A stretch of DNA of 64,000 nucleotides, taken from positions 186,001 to 250,000 of the forward strand of contig NZ_CP136336.1 in NCBI RefSeq assembly GCF_032681285.1, given 5' to 3'. The notes under the pieces were generated by a model that saw only the letters and a list, made by a program, of their open reading frames with translations, searched no databases and had not been told where the DNA came from. Within the stretch, counting starts at the first letter, position 1. Each line of letters opens with the position of its first letter. Source of the DNA: Piscinibacter gummiphilus. Its GTDB lineage: Bacteria; Pseudomonadota; Gammaproteobacteria; Burkholderiales; Burkholderiaceae_C. Positions 25,519 to 34,823 of this stretch are shown here, piece after piece. The translations under genes and the position numbers were made by a program.

Positions 25519-26397
25519 ATGAATGCATCCATGCAATCGACCCTCGGCGCCGCCGAGCTGGCCCTGCTGCTCGCGCTGGTGCGCGGCGGCAACCTCGCCG
25601 CAGCCGCGCAGCTGGCGGGGGTCGACGGGTCCACCGTCTTTCGCACCGTGCAGCGCGCCGAGAAGGCGCTGGGCCAGCGGCTCTTCGAGCGCTCGCGCAG
25701 CGGCTACCAGCCCACCGAGCTCGGCCAGCGCCTCGCCCACCACGCCGAGCGCATCGAGGCCGAGCTGGAAGCGGCGCGCGCCGAGGCTCGGCTCGATGCC
25801 GGCGCGGTGAGTGGCGTCGTGCGCATCGCCACCGCCGACACGCTGCTCAAGGGCCTGCTGATGCCGGTGCTCAAGCCGCTGCATGCGGCGCACCCGGGGC
25901 TGCGGCTCGACATCACCGCGCGCAACGAACTGGCCAACCTCACCCAGCGCGAGGCCGACATCGCCCTGCGCGCCACCGCCAAGCCGCCGCCGCATGTGGT
26001 GGGCCGTGAGCTGGGCACGGTGCGCAACGCGGTGTTTGCGCCCAGGCCTGCGGGCCGGCGCGCGCGGGTGCTCGACCTGAGCACCGCGCCGTGGATCAGC
26101 GTCGACGACGCGATGCCCGACCACCCCTCGGTGCGCTGGCGCCGCAAGCACTTCCCGCGGGCGGAGCCGGTGCTCTGCGTCAACAGCGTGCAGGCGGTGT
26201 TCGACGCCATCGTGGCCGGCCTCGGCGTGGGCCTGGTGCCGGTCTTCCTGGCCCGCGAGCGCCACGATGTCGTGCAGGCGAGCGAGCCCGTGCCCGAGTG
26301 CGACGTGCAGCTCTGGCTGCTCACGCACCCCGAGTCGCGCCATCTGCGGCGCATCGCCACCGTGGCTTCACACCTCGCAGAGCACATCGCTCTCTAA
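25519..26397 (+). CDS. LysR-family transcriptional regulator
   Basis: A 292-residue protein. The winged HTH at residues ~8-65 (ELALLLALVRGGNLAAAAQLAGVDGSTVFRTVQRAEKAL, with RSRSGYQPTELG wing) is somewhat atypical in the recognition helix. The effector-binding domain follows (VVRIATADTLLKGLLMPVL to PVFLARERHD). It is divergent from the doxX-gst pair and probably regulates it. Its stop codon lies within the TAAAAT that may serve as the pyrF -10 element. Confidence 0.9.
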   Translation: MNASMQSTLGAAELALLLALVRGGNLAAAAQLAGVDGSTVFRTVQRAEKALGQRLFERSRSGYQPTELGQRLAHHAERIEAELEAARAEARLDAGAVSGVVRIATADTLLKGLLMPVLKPLHAAHPGLRLDITARNELANLTQREADIALRATAKPPPHVVGRELGTVRNAVFAPRPAGRRARVLDLSTAPWISVDDAMPDHPSVRWRRKHFPRAEPVLCVNSVQAVFDAIVAGLGVGLVPVFLARERHDVVQASEPVPECDVQLWLLTHPESRHLRRIATVASHLAEHIAL

Positions 26398-26409
26398 AAT
26401 CCGGCTCTC

Positions 26410-27240
26410 ATGAAATTCACCGACCAGCTCGCCGCCGCTCAGCGTGGCAACGACTCCCTGCTGTGCGTGGGCCTCGACCCCGAGCCGGGCAAGTTTCCGG
26501 CCAAGTGGAAGGGCGACGCCGATCGCATCTACGACTTCTGCGCCGCCATCGTCGATGCGACCAAAGACGTGGCCTGCGCCTTCAAGCCGCAGATCGCCTA
26601 CTTCGCCGGCAACCGCGCCGAAGACCAGCTCGAGCGGCTGATGGCCCACATCAAGCGCGTGGCGCCCAGCGTGCCGGTCATCCTCGACGCCAAGCGCGGC
26701 GACATCGGCTCGACCGCCGAGCAGTACGCGCGCGAAGCCTTCGAACGCTACCAGGCCGATGCGGTCACGCTCTCGCCCTTCATGGGCTTCGACTCCATCG
26801 AGCCCTGGCTGCGCTACAGCGGCAAGGGCCTGATCCTGCTGTGCCGCACGTCCAACCCCGGCGGCTCCGACCTGCAGGCGCGACAACTGGCGAACGGCGA
26901 CCTGCTGTACGAGCACGTCGCCAAGCTCGCGCAGGGCCCGTGGAACACCACCGGCCAGCTTGGCCTGGTGGTGGGCGCGACCTTCCCCGGCGAGATCGCG
27001 CGTGTGCGCGAACTGGCGCCCACGCTGCCGCTCTTGATCCCCGGGGTCGGCGCGCAAGGCGGCGATGCCGAAGCGACCGTGAAGGCCGGCTTCAAGCCCG
27101 GCGGCACGATCGTCGTCAATTCCTCGCGCGCGGTGCTCTACGCCTCGTCGGGTGACGACTTCGCGAGCGCCGCGCGGGCCGTGGCGGTGCAGACGCGTGC
27201 GGCGTTAAATGCCGCACGGTCATCCTACGCAGCCGGGTAA
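26410..27240 (+). CDS. pyrF: Orotidine 5'-phosphate decarboxylase (type 2)
   Basis: A 276-residue enzyme of the longer PyrF subgroup. Motifs: [14 protein letters not shown] at the N-terminus, FKPQIAYF, the catalytic [17 protein letters not shown] (Lys-Asp-Lys-Asp tetrad), [14 protein letters not shown] and [11 protein letters not shown] phosphate loop. It converts OMP to UMP, the last step of pyrimidine nucleotide synthesis. TAAAAT (26395-26400) ends 9 bases before the ATG and there is no ribosome site, so the transcript may have a very short leader. Confidence 0.96.
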   Translation: MKFTDQLAAAQRGNDSLLCVGLDPEPGKFPAKWKGDADRIYDFCAAIVDATKDVACAFKPQIAYFAGNRAEDQLERLMAHIKRVAPSVPVILDAKRGDIGSTAEQYAREAFERYQADAVTLSPFMGFDSIEPWLRYSGKGLILLCRTSNPGGSDLQARQLANGDLLYEHVAKLAQGPWNTTGQLGLVVGATFPGEIARVRELAPTLPLLIPGVGAQGGDAEATVKAGFKPGGTIVVNSSRAVLYASSGDDFASAARAVAVQTRAALNAARSSYAAG

Positions 27241-27317
27241 AACACGCATCGCACGCCCGTGCATGGCGCGGGACACTTGCGGCTGGCCGTGGCGCCTGAG
27301 CGTGCCGCGGCTGCCGC

Positions 27318-30300
27318 ATGACAGAAGTACACGACACGTCCGAGGGAAGTGCCACCGCCACCAGGCGCAATGGCCTGAATGCCACCATCGCCCGCCTGTT
27401 CTTCGGGCTGGGCTGCGGCATGTCCGTGGTGGGTGCGGCCGCCTACGGGCTGCTCGACCTCCGGCTGGAGCCCGGCATGCAGGCGATGCTGGTGTCGGTG
27501 TGCTCGGCGCTGGCGCTCGTCTTCGCGCTCGCGACGGTGCTGCTGCGCCGCGCGCCCCTGTCGACGGTGATGCTGGTGGTGGGCTGGAGCGGCGTGACCG
27601 TGGTGGCGCTCACCGCGGTCGGGGTCGGCGAAGGGGTGCGCAGCCTGAGCCTCGGCTTCTTCGGCCTCATGGTGTGCCTGGTGACGGTGCTCACCAGCCT
27701 GCGCGCCGGCCTGGTGCTCGCGCTCGGCTGCGTGGCAGCGGTGCTGGGCCTCACCTGGGCCGAGTCGGCCCGGCTGCTGCCCGGTGTGCTGGCGCTGCAG
27801 CGCAACCCCACCGTGCTGCACGTGATCGCGCACATGATGCTGCTTGCGACCGCCGTGGTGGCCGGCACGCAGATGTCGCAGATGATCGACCGCGCGATGC
27901 GCGACGCCGAAGAGCGCCAGCAGCGTTTTCGCAACCTGCTCGCCATCGCCGCCGACTGGTACTGGGAGCTCGACGCCGACCTGCGCTTCAAGCGCATCGA
28001 CACCCATGTGCACGCGAGCGCCGGCCCGGCCGCCGAAGCGCGCATCGGCCAGCGCCCCTGGGAGAGCCCGCAGCTCGACATGGACCCGATCGCGCTCGAC
28101 CTGCACCGCCAGGACCTCGAAGCGCACCGCCCCTTCAGCGACCTGCCGGTGCGCTACCGCTCGCCCTCGGGCCGGCTGTCGCACTTCAGCGTGAGCGGGC
28201 GACCCCGCTTCGACGAGGACGGCCACTTTCGCGGCTACTGGGGCGTGGGCCGCGACATCACACCCGAGGTGCAGGCGCGCGAAGCGCACCGCGCGAGCGA
28301 GACGCGCTACCGCGAGCTCTTCGCGATGTCGCCCACGCCGCTGGTGCTGCACCGCAACGGCATCACCATGCTCGCCAACGAAGCTGCGGCCCGCCTCTTC
28401 GGCTTTGCGAGCCCCGAGGCGATGGGCGGCTTCAACCTCGAGCAGCTCTACCCCGTGCCGCAGCGTGGGCTGCTGCACGACCGCATCCGTACGCTGAACG
28501 GCTACCCCATCGGCAAGACCCTGGACCTGGCCGAGTTCCACCTGCACGCCGTCGACGGCCGGCGCCTCACGGTGCAGGCCAACAGCGCCCGCGTGAGCAC
28601 CAACGACGGCACGGCGATCCTGTCGATGTACTTCGACGTGACCGAGCGGGTGAGCACCGAGATCCAGCTGCGCCGTTCGCAGGCGATGCTGTCGCACCTC
28701 TTCGCCACCAGCCCCGACTTCATCACCCTGAGCGACATGGAGACCGGCGTCTACGTGATGGTCAACGAGAGCTTCACGCGCATGTTCGGCTACAGCGCGG
28801 CCGAGGTGGTGGGCAAGAGCGCGCTGGAACTCGGAATCTGGTACCAGCCGGCCGACCGCCAGAGGATGGTGGCCGAGCTGCTGGCGCACGGCGGCGTGAA
28901 CGAAGTGGAGACGCTCTTCGTGCACAAGTCGGGCGCCATCGTCACGCTGATGATGTCGGCCGGCCGCTTCACGATGGACGGGCGCAACTACCTGGTCGTC
29001 AACGGCCGCGACGTGACCGAGATCCAGCGCACGCGTCTCGAGCACGAGGCCATCCTGAAAAACGCGTCGATCGGCATCGCGCTCACGCGCAACCAGCGCT
29101 TCCTGCAGGCCAACCCGAGCTTCGAGCGCATGTTCGGCTGGGCGAGCGGCGAGCTGATCGGCAAGCCCGGCGCGGTGGTGTGGGCCACCGAAGAAGACTA
29201 TGCCGAGGTGGGCCGCATCGCCGGGCCCTTGCTCTCGGTGGGCAAGCCGGTCGAGATCGAACGTCAGATGCTGCGCCACGACGGCACGCTCTTCTGGTGC
29301 CGCCTGCTCGCGCAGGTGGTCGACCCCGGCCACCCGAGCATGGGCGGCACCATCTGGATCGCCGAAGACGTGACCGAGCGGCGCCAGATCGAGCAGGCAC
29401 TCGCCGCCGCGCGCGACGTGGCCGAGGCGGCGAGCCGCGCCAAGAGCGCCTTCCTCGCCAACACCAGCCACGAGATCCGCACGCCGCTCAACGGCCTGCT
29501 GGGGCTCGCAAGCCTCGCGATGCAGAAGGGTGTCGACGAGAAGCGCCGCCTGCAGTACCTGGAGCAGATCCAGGACAGCGCGCAAAGCCTCTCGGGGATC
29601 ATCAGCGACATCCTCGACCTTTCGAAGATCGAAGCCGGCAAGTTCAGCATCGAGGCGGTGCCGTTCAATCTGCGGCACCTGCTGAAGGCGGTGCACCATG
29701 CGTACCAGTCGCTCGCCACGGCGCGCTCGCTGCAATTGAAGCTCGACGTGGCACCCGACGTGCCGGTCACCGTGCTCGGCGACCCCGTGCGCCTGCGGCA
29801 GATCCTCAGCAACTACATCACCAACGGCCTGAAGTTCACCGAGCGCGGCGAGGTGAGCCTGGAGGTGTCGATGTCGACCGCCCCGGCGCGCTCGGGGCAG
29901 GTGCGCTTCACCGTCAGCGACACCGGGCCGGGCATCGACACCACCACGCAGAAGCGCCTGTTCCAGCCCTTCACCCAGGCCGACGATTCGACGACGCGGC
30001 GCTTCGGCGGCACGGGCCTCGGCCTGTCGATCTGCAAGGAGCTTGCGGAGCTGATGGACGGCGCGGTGGGCGTCGACAGCACGCCGGGCATCGGCAGCCG
30101 CTTCTGGGCCGAGCTGCCCCTGCCACCGACGGACCTGCCGGTGGTCGACCCGCGCGTGGAGGCAGAGGACATCCAGCGCCTCGAAGGCCTGCGCGTGCTG
30201 CTGGTGGAAGACAACCCCGTCAACATGATGATCGGCGTGGCCATGCTCGAGCAGTGGGGCGTGGAGGTGACGCAGGCCGCCGATGGCGCCGAGGGCGTGG

Positions 30301-30563
30301 CGGCGGTGGAGCGGGCGCAGGCGGCGCAGCGGCCCTTCCATGTGGTGCTGATGGATGTGCAGATGCCCCGGCTTTCGGGGCATGAGGCGGCGCGGCAGCT
30401 GCGGTGCCTGTACTCCGCGGAGGAGCTGCCGATCATTGCGCTCACCGCGGCTGCGCTGGTGTCGGAGCGCGAGGAGGCGTTGGCTTCGGGGATGAACGAC
30501 TTTTTGACGAAGCCGATTGATGTGCACAAGTTGAGGGTGGCGTTGGTTCGGGCGGTGGGGTGA
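27318..30563 (+). CDS. Membrane hybrid sensor histidine kinase with four PAS domains
   Basis: A 1081-residue protein. Residues ~20-180 hold about six hydrophobic helices (an integral-membrane sensor). Four PAS/PAC units follow (~200-320, 325-450, 455-575, 580-700; each PAC ends in a GRDIT, FDVTERV, GRDVTEI or EDVTERR motif). The HisKA motif FLANTSHEIRTPLNG has the phospho-acceptor His at about 718. The ATPase domain shows NYITNGLKFTERG, DTGPGID and GGTGLGLSI. The C-terminal receiver has its Asp about 1013 (VLMDVQMP). It ends in the receiver with no Hpt domain, so a separate Hpt protein would be needed for a full phosphorelay. The cognate signal is unknown. Confidence 0.92.
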   Translation: MTEVHDTSEGSATATRRNGLNATIARLFFGLGCGMSVVGAAAYGLLDLRLEPGMQAMLVSVCSALALVFALATVLLRRAPLSTVMLVVGWSGVTVVALTAVGVGEGVRSLSLGFFGLMVCLVTVLTSLRAGLVLALGCVAAVLGLTWAESARLLPGVLALQRNPTVLHVIAHMMLLATAVVAGTQMSQMIDRAMRDAEERQQRFRNLLAIAADWYWELDADLRFKRIDTHVHASAGPAAEARIGQRPWESPQLDMDPIALDLHRQDLEAHRPFSDLPVRYRSPSGRLSHFSVSGRPRFDEDGHFRGYWGVGRDITPEVQAREAHRASETRYRELFAMSPTPLVLHRNGITMLANEAAARLFGFASPEAMGGFNLEQLYPVPQRGLLHDRIRTLNGYPIGKTLDLAEFHLHAVDGRRLTVQANSARVSTNDGTAILSMYFDVTERVSTEIQLRRSQAMLSHLFATSPDFITLSDMETGVYVMVNESFTRMFGYSAAEVVGKSALELGIWYQPADRQRMVAELLAHGGVNEVETLFVHKSGAIVTLMMSAGRFTMDGRNYLVVNGRDVTEIQRTRLEHEAILKNASIGIALTRNQRFLQANPSFERMFGWASGELIGKPGAVVWATEEDYAEVGRIAGPLLSVGKPVEIERQMLRHDGTLFWCRLLAQVVDPGHPSMGGTIWIAEDVTERRQIEQALAAARDVAEAASRAKSAFLANTSHEIRTPLNGLLGLASLAMQKGVDEKRRLQYLEQIQDSAQSLSGIISDILDLSKIEAGKFSIEAVPFNLRHLLKAVHHAYQSLATARSLQLKLDVAPDVPVTVLGDPVRLRQILSNYITNGLKFTERGEVSLEVSMSTAPARSGQVRFTVSDTGPGIDTTTQKRLFQPFTQADDSTTRRFGGTGLGLSICKELAELMDGAVGVDSTPGIGSRFWAELPLPPTDLPVVDPRVEAEDIQRLEGLRVLLVEDNPVNMMIGVAMLEQWGVEVTQAADGAEGVAAVERAQAAQRPFHVVLMDVQMPRLSGHEAARQLRCLYSAEELPIIALTAAALVSEREEALASGMNDFLTKPIDVHKLRVALVRAVG

Positions 30564-30572
30564 TGTCTTTCG

Positions 30573-31061
30573 CTGCGTGGTGGGTTGCCGGGATTTCGCC
30601 CCGGCGGGCGACCTTCTTTTCTTTGCTTGCCCAAAGAAAAGAAGGCAAAAGAAAGGGCACCCCGTTCGCCGGTCGGCCTAGGGCCGACTGCTCTGCGCTG
30701 CTCGGACTTTGTGGGTCGGGCAGAACTCACTCCGCGAGCTTCGCTCGCTGCGTTCAAACAGCTGCCCGAAGTCAGATTACGAAGCGCGCTGACGCGCGCC
30801 CCACAAAGCCCTGCGCTGCTCGACGGCACTCAAGGGCCCCGGGATACCCTCGCCCGCTGCGCGGGCCTCGTACTCTCGGCTCGCTTCGCCTCGTGCTTGA
30901 AGCGGCGTGTGCGTAGCGCCGCCCTGGAGGCGATGCGAAGCGAGCAGTCCGGCCTTCGGCCGGACCGCCACCGTCGGGTCGCCTTTTCTTGGTTACTTCT
31001 TTTGGCGAAGCAAAAGAAGTAACTCGGCCGCCGGGCCGAGACCCGGCAAGCCGCCACGCAG
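30573..31061. repeat. 489-bp intergenic element with ~85-bp imperfect terminal inverted repeats
   Basis: The gap between the convergent hybrid-kinase and SDR genes is almost wholly occupied by one element. The left end (30573-30658) and the reverse complement of the right end (31061-30976) align over about 85 bases, both starting CTGCGTGG and sharing TTGCCGGG and CCCGGCGG blocks. Each end holds a perfect hairpin: 30612-30645 (14-bp stem, 6-base loop) and 30992-31023 (13-bp stem, 6-base loop). The interior has further GC palindromes. It has no convincing gene. It begins 10 bases after one stop codon and ends 4 bases before the other. It resembles dispersed intergenic repeats of beta-proteobacteria (inference). 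Confidence 0.75.
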
Positions 31062-31064
31062 TGC

Positions 31065-31850
31065 TCACATCTTCGGCGGCACCACCGGCAACGAAGACGA
31101 CAACCCGCCGTCGACAGGAATCGCCTGCCCATTCACATACGACGCGTCATCGCTCGCGAGAAACAGCGCCGCATACGCAATCTCATGCGGCAACCCCCCG
31201 CGCCGCAGCGGGTTCAGCTGCCCGATCTTGTTCTCGGTGCCCCGCTCACGCGCCCGGTCGAACACCGGCTTCGTCATCCCGGTTTCGATCAACCCCGGGC
31301 AGATCGCATTGATGCGCACCCCGGTGCCGCCAAACTGGTTCGCGCTCGTCTGCACCAGGCTGATGACCCCGGCCTTGCTCGCGCTGTACGGCGGCCCGCC
31401 CGCGCCCGAACGCAAGCCCGCGACCGACGCGGTGCAGATGATCGAGCCGTGCCCCGCCGGCACCATCACCCGCGTGGCGTACTTGATGGCGAGAAACGTG
31501 CCGACCAGGTTGATCGAGAGGACGCGGTTCCACTCCTCCACCGTCCACTCGTCGAAGGCGCCCATGCCACCGCTCACCCCGGCGTTGGCGAAACACACGT
31601 CGAGCCCGCCGTGGTGGCGTACTGCCGTTTCGATGTAGTCGGCGACGTCCTTCTCCTGCGAGGTGTCGCGCTGGAGCGCGATGGCGGTGCCGCCGGCGGC
31701 GCGGATGTCGGCGACGGTGGCCTCGACTTCGGGGGCGCGGTCGACGGCGACGACCTTGGCGCCCTGCTCGGCGAAGAGTTTGGCGGTGGCGCGGCCGATG
31801 CCGCTGGCAGCGCCGGTGACGACGGCGGACTTGCCTTCAAGACGTTTCAT
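31065..31850 (-). CDS. Short-chain dehydrogenase/reductase
   Basis: A 261-residue classical SDR. Cofactor motif [10 protein letters not shown] near the N-terminus, NAG (FANAGVSGG), active-site Ser in ICTASVAG and YSASK (Tyr-x3-Lys), ending with GQAIPVDGG. The Asp at the end of strand 2 (VVAVDRAPE) favours NAD(H). The substrate is an unknown alcohol or ketone. It is monocistronic, divergent from the hydrolase at 31996, and its 3' end abuts the repeat element. Confidence 0.92.
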   Translation of the reverse strand: MKRLEGKSAVVTGAASGIGRATAKLFAEQGAKVVAVDRAPEVEATVADIRAAGGTAIALQRDTSQEKDVADYIETAVRHHGGLDVCFANAGVSGGMGAFDEWTVEEWNRVLSINLVGTFLAIKYATRVMVPAGHGSIICTASVAGLRSGAGGPPYSASKAGVISLVQTSANQFGGTGVRINAICPGLIETGMTKPVFDRARERGTENKIGQLNPLRRGGLPHEIAYAALFLASDDASYVNGQAIPVDGGLSSSLPVVPPKM

Positions 31851-31995
31851 GGGTGGCTCCGTACCGATGTTTCCAAACCGCCAAGCATAGGCCGAGGCGC
31901 GGCCGCCCGGCCCCGGTGCGATCCCCAGGCAAGGGTGTCGTGCAGGCGACGCGGGTTTGCTTTAGTATGACGACCATCATGTAAAGGAGAAGCCA

Positions 31996-32784
31996 ATGAG
32001 CGCCACCACCTTGACCGTCGACCCCGCCATCGAGCGCGCTGCGCTGGCCTTCCTCACGCCCTCGCCGCTCGCCAAGGCACCGTCGCTCGACTTCCTGCCC
32101 GGCGCACGCCGCCGTTTCATCGACAGCCCGAGTGGCCCGCTGGCGGCGGCCGAGTGGGGCGATGGGCCGGCGGTGCTGCTGCTGCATGGCTGGGATGGCA
32201 AGGCCAGCGACCTCGCCGCATTCGCGCCGCCGCTGCTGGCGGCTGGCCACAAGGTGATCGCCGTCAACCTGCCGGCGCACGGCGAATCGGCCGGCGAGCG
32301 CACGTCCATTCCGGGTTCGGCGCGGGCGTTCGTCGCGGCTCAGCAGGCGCTGGGCCCGCTGCACGCGGTGGTGGCGCACTCCATCGCCACGGCGGTCACC
32401 GTGGAAGCGGTGGCCCTCGGCCTGCCAGCGCAACGGCTTGCGCTGATCTCCGCGCCGGCGCGCTATGCGATGTATGCGAAGGGCTTCGCGGCGCAGGCCG
32501 GCCTGTCACCCGAGCAGACGGAGCAGATGCTGCTGCTGTTGCGCGAGATGGGCGTCGACGTGCACGCGATCTCGACACCCCGCCGCGGGGCCTCGTTGCA
32601 GCAGCCGGTGCTCTTCGCCCACTCGGCCGACGACCGCGTGGTGCCGATTGCCGATGCCGAGGCCAGCCATGCCAAGTGGGCCGGGCCGGCGCAGTTCCTG
32701 CGGCTCGAGGGCCTCGGCCACCGGCGCATCCTGCAGGCGCCCGAGGTGGTGGCGGCGGTGACGGCCTTCGTCACCGCGCCCTGA
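31996..32784 (+). CDS. Alpha/beta-hydrolase
   Basis: A 262-residue hydrolase. Oxyanion HGWDGKASD (about residue 65), nucleophile elbow VAHSIATA (Ala-His-Ser-Ile-Ala, the flanking glycines replaced by Ala), acid SADDRVVP and catalytic His in GLGHRRIL. The triad is complete, so it should be active; the substrate is unknown. AAAGGAGAAG is a very strong ribosome site, suggesting high expression. It is convergent with the IclR regulator at 32791 (6-base gap) and divergent from an SDR. Confidence 0.85.
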   Translation: MSATTLTVDPAIERAALAFLTPSPLAKAPSLDFLPGARRRFIDSPSGPLAAAEWGDGPAVLLLHGWDGKASDLAAFAPPLLAAGHKVIAVNLPAHGESAGERTSIPGSARAFVAAQQALGPLHAVVAHSIATAVTVEAVALGLPAQRLALISAPARYAMYAKGFAAQAGLSPEQTEQMLLLLREMGVDVHAISTPRRGASLQQPVLFAHSADDRVVPIADAEASHAKWAGPAQFLRLEGLGHRRILQAPEVVAAVTAFVTAP

Positions 32785-32790
32785 GCGACT

Positions 32791-33600
32791 TCAGCCTGCC
32801 AGTCGCTGGCCCGAGGTCACCGGCCAGTGGCCCCCGAGCGTGCGCGTGGCGGTCTCGGCGGCGGTGAAGAGCAGCGAGTTCATGCGCTGCACGGCCAGGT
32901 CCGAGAAGCGCTCGAGCGGCCCCGAGAGCGACAGCGCACCCAGCAGGATGCCGGCCGGGCCGAACACCGGGGCGGCGACGGCACCGCACAGCGGATCGCG
33001 CTCGCCGAAGGAGTTGTGCAGGAGCGGCGTGTCGCCCGCCACGTTGAGCCCGCCGGCAAACGCCTGCAGCACCTTGCCGGCCGCGCCGCGGTTGAGCGGC
33101 AGCACGTCGCCCGCGCGCACGCGGTCGAGCGTGGAATGGGCCGAGTCGATGCGGAAGAGGCACAGGCGCGAATCCTTGCCGTGCCGCACATGGAACGACG
33201 GGCTCTCGGTGCCCTTGCTCACCAGCCACTCCAGCACCGGCTGCACGCCTTCCTTCAACCCGTAGGTCTGCTCGAAGGAGCGGCCGAAGAGAAAGGCCAG
33301 CGGCCCGAGCGCGTAGCGCTTGTCGCTGCGGTGCACGACGAGCCCCGCACGGGCCAGCGAGGCCAGCAGGCGCAGCAGCGTGCTCTTGTACATGCCGGTG
33401 CGCCGCGCGAGTTCGGCCAGCGTGAGCGGTGCGCTGGCGCGGGCGAGCGTGGTGGCGATCGAGAGGGCGCGGTCGACCGCAGCCACCCCGTCGGCGGGCG
33501 CCGAGGGCGGGGGTGCGACGGTCGGGATGTCGTGCGGAAGCGCGGTGGGAGCGGGCGCCACGGGTGCCGCGGCGGAAGGGGGCGTCAAGACCTGGGACAC
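32791..33600 (-). CDS. IclR-family transcriptional regulator
   Basis: A 269-residue regulator: Pro/Ala-rich N-terminal extension (residues 1-35), winged HTH (~38-95: AVDRALSIATTLARASAPLTLAELARRTG...STLLRLLASLARAGLV), then the IclR GAF-like effector domain (to ~260, with VRAGDVLPLNRGAAGKVLQAF). The start is GTG 33600, preceded by GGAGG at 5 bases; an ATG at 33678 also opens the frame but lacks a ribosome site. Divergent from the Bug/carboxyltransferase/CoA-transferase operon, it is its probable regulator. Confidence 0.88.
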   Translation of the reverse strand: MSQVLTPPSAAAPVAPAPTALPHDIPTVAPPPSAPADGVAAVDRALSIATTLARASAPLTLAELARRTGMYKSTLLRLLASLARAGLVVHRSDKRYALGPLAFLFGRSFEQTYGLKEGVQPVLEWLVSKGTESPSFHVRHGKDSRLCLFRIDSAHSTLDRVRAGDVLPLNRGAAGKVLQAFAGGLNVAGDTPLLHNSFGERDPLCGAVAAPVFGPAGILLGALSLSGPLERFSDLAVQRMNSLLFTAAETATRTLGGHWPVTSGQRLAG

Positions 33601-33724
33601 GGAGACCTCCGAATACACCCGCGTGGTGAGGCACGACGTGTGTTCTGCTAAGTGGAATTTGGGTTCTCTTTGTGGCATCAGTGTGCGGCAGCAAGGGGGT
33701 CGACCGTTCCTCGGGTGATCCCTA

Positions 33725-33754
33725 TTGACCTGCCGGCCGGCTGGTTCGGATACT
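33725..33754 (+). promoter_or_regulatory. Promoter of the Bug/carboxyltransferase/CoA-transferase operon
   Basis: TTGACC (33725-33730), an 18-base spacer, then GATACT (33749-33754): a fair sigma70 promoter. Transcription would start about 33761, and the first gene begins at 33834 after an AGGAGG ribosome site. Confidence 0.5.
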
Positions 33755-33769
33755 GAAAAAACGGACCCA

Positions 33770-33790
33770 GAGTTCCATCCGACAGAACTC
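33770..33790. promoter_or_regulatory. Candidate IclR operator GAGTTC-N9-GAACTC
   Basis: A perfect 6-bp inverted repeat lies about 16 bases downstream of the -10 element of the operon. A second, offset pair (GGACCC at 33763, GGGTCC at 33803) surrounds it. The position suits repression by the divergent IclR protein. Confidence 0.4.
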
Positions 33791-33833
33791 ACGAACTTCA
33801 CCGGGTCCACCGGAATTCACAGGAGGCGAACCG

Positions 33834-34823
33834 ATGACCCCTCGCAAGGCCAGAAGAGCCCTTTGCCTCGCCGCGGCGCTGTGCGTTGCGGCGGGCGTGT
33901 CCCCGGTGCAGGCGCAGGGCTACCCGGCCAAGCCGATCCGCTTCGTGGTGGGCTTCAGCCCCGGCAGTTCGATCGATACCGTGGCGCGCATCGTGGCCGA
34001 CCACCTGAAGACGAAGCTCGGCCAGCCGGTCACCGTCGACAACCGCACCGGCGCCAACGGCATGCTGGCTGCCAGCGAGCTCGCGCGTGCGCCGGCCGAT
34101 GGCTACACGGTGCTCGTGAGCAACTCCAGCACCATCACCGTCAACCCGCTGCTCTACGGCAAGAAGATGGCCTACGACGTGGAGCGCGACCTGGCGCCCG
34201 TCTCGCTGGTGGTCTCGGTGCCCTTCATCCTGACCGTCAACCCCGACAAGGACACGACGGCCAAGGTGATGAACGTGCCCGACTTCGTGAAGGCCGCAAA
34301 GGCCGGCTCGTTGGCCTACGGCTCGGCCGGCGTGGGCAACCTCACGCAGCTGAGCATGGAGCTGCTCGCGCAGCAGTCGGGCATGAAGATCACGCACGTG
34401 CCCTACAAGGGCTCGGCGCCGGCGCAGCTCGCGTTGCTGGGCAAGGAGGTCGATGCGGCCTTTGACAACCCGGCCGCCATGCAGCAGATCAAGGCGGGCA
34501 AGCTGCGCGCGATCGCGGTGTCGTCGGCGCAGCGCTGGCGTGACCTGCCCGAGGTGCCGAGCATCGCCGAGCAGGGGTTCCCGGGCTACGACATCTCGTT
34601 CTGGGTCGGCGCCTTCGTGCCGGCGAACACGCCGCCTGCGGTGGTGAAGGTGCTGTCCGATGCGATGAAGGCCGCCACCGAAGACCCCGCCACGCGTGCC
34701 CTGCTCGCGCAGCAGGGAAACATCCTCGCGCTCGGGCCGAAAGACTTCGCCACCCGCATCAAGAGCGAGACCGCGCAGTACGCCGAGATCATCAAGCGCT
34801 CGAACATCGAGTTGAAGGAATGA
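33834..34823 (+). CDS. Bug-family tripartite tricarboxylate transporter substrate-binding protein
   Basis: A 329-residue periplasmic protein with a Sec signal (residues 1-28, ending VQAQG). The mature sequence starts YPAKPIRFVVGFSPGSSIDTVAR, has the DNRTGANGMLA block, HVPYKGSAPAQLALLGKEVD and the GFPGYDI region: all Bug/TctC family marks. It captures a carboxylate for import, but the TctA/TctB membrane subunits are not nearby. It is the first gene of a long operon; its stop overlaps the next start (ATGA). The presumed ligand is the acid handled by the CoA-transferase downstream. Confidence 0.93.
   Translation: MTPRKARRALCLAAALCVAAGVSPVQAQGYPAKPIRFVVGFSPGSSIDTVARIVADHLKTKLGQPVTVDNRTGANGMLAASELARAPADGYTVLVSNSSTITVNPLLYGKKMAYDVERDLAPVSLVVSVPFILTVNPDKDTTAKVMNVPDFVKAAKAGSLAYGSAGVGNLTQLSMELLAQQSGMKITHVPYKGSAPAQLALLGKEVDAAFDNPAAMQQIKAGKLRAIAVSSAQRWRDLPEVPSIAEQGFPGYDISFWVGAFVPANTPPAVVKVLSDAMKAATEDPATRALLAQQGNILALGPKDFATRIKSETAQYAEIIKRSNIELKE

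Noticed and set aside
27225..30527. Long antisense open frame across the hybrid kinase
   Set aside because: Composition (His, Arg, Gln, Gly-rich, no domain) marks it as a shadow of the PAS-kinase gene.
30640..31060. Small open frames inside the 489-bp element
   Set aside because: They are present on both strands, Arg/Ser-rich, without ribosome sites, and follow the palindromes rather than codon usage.
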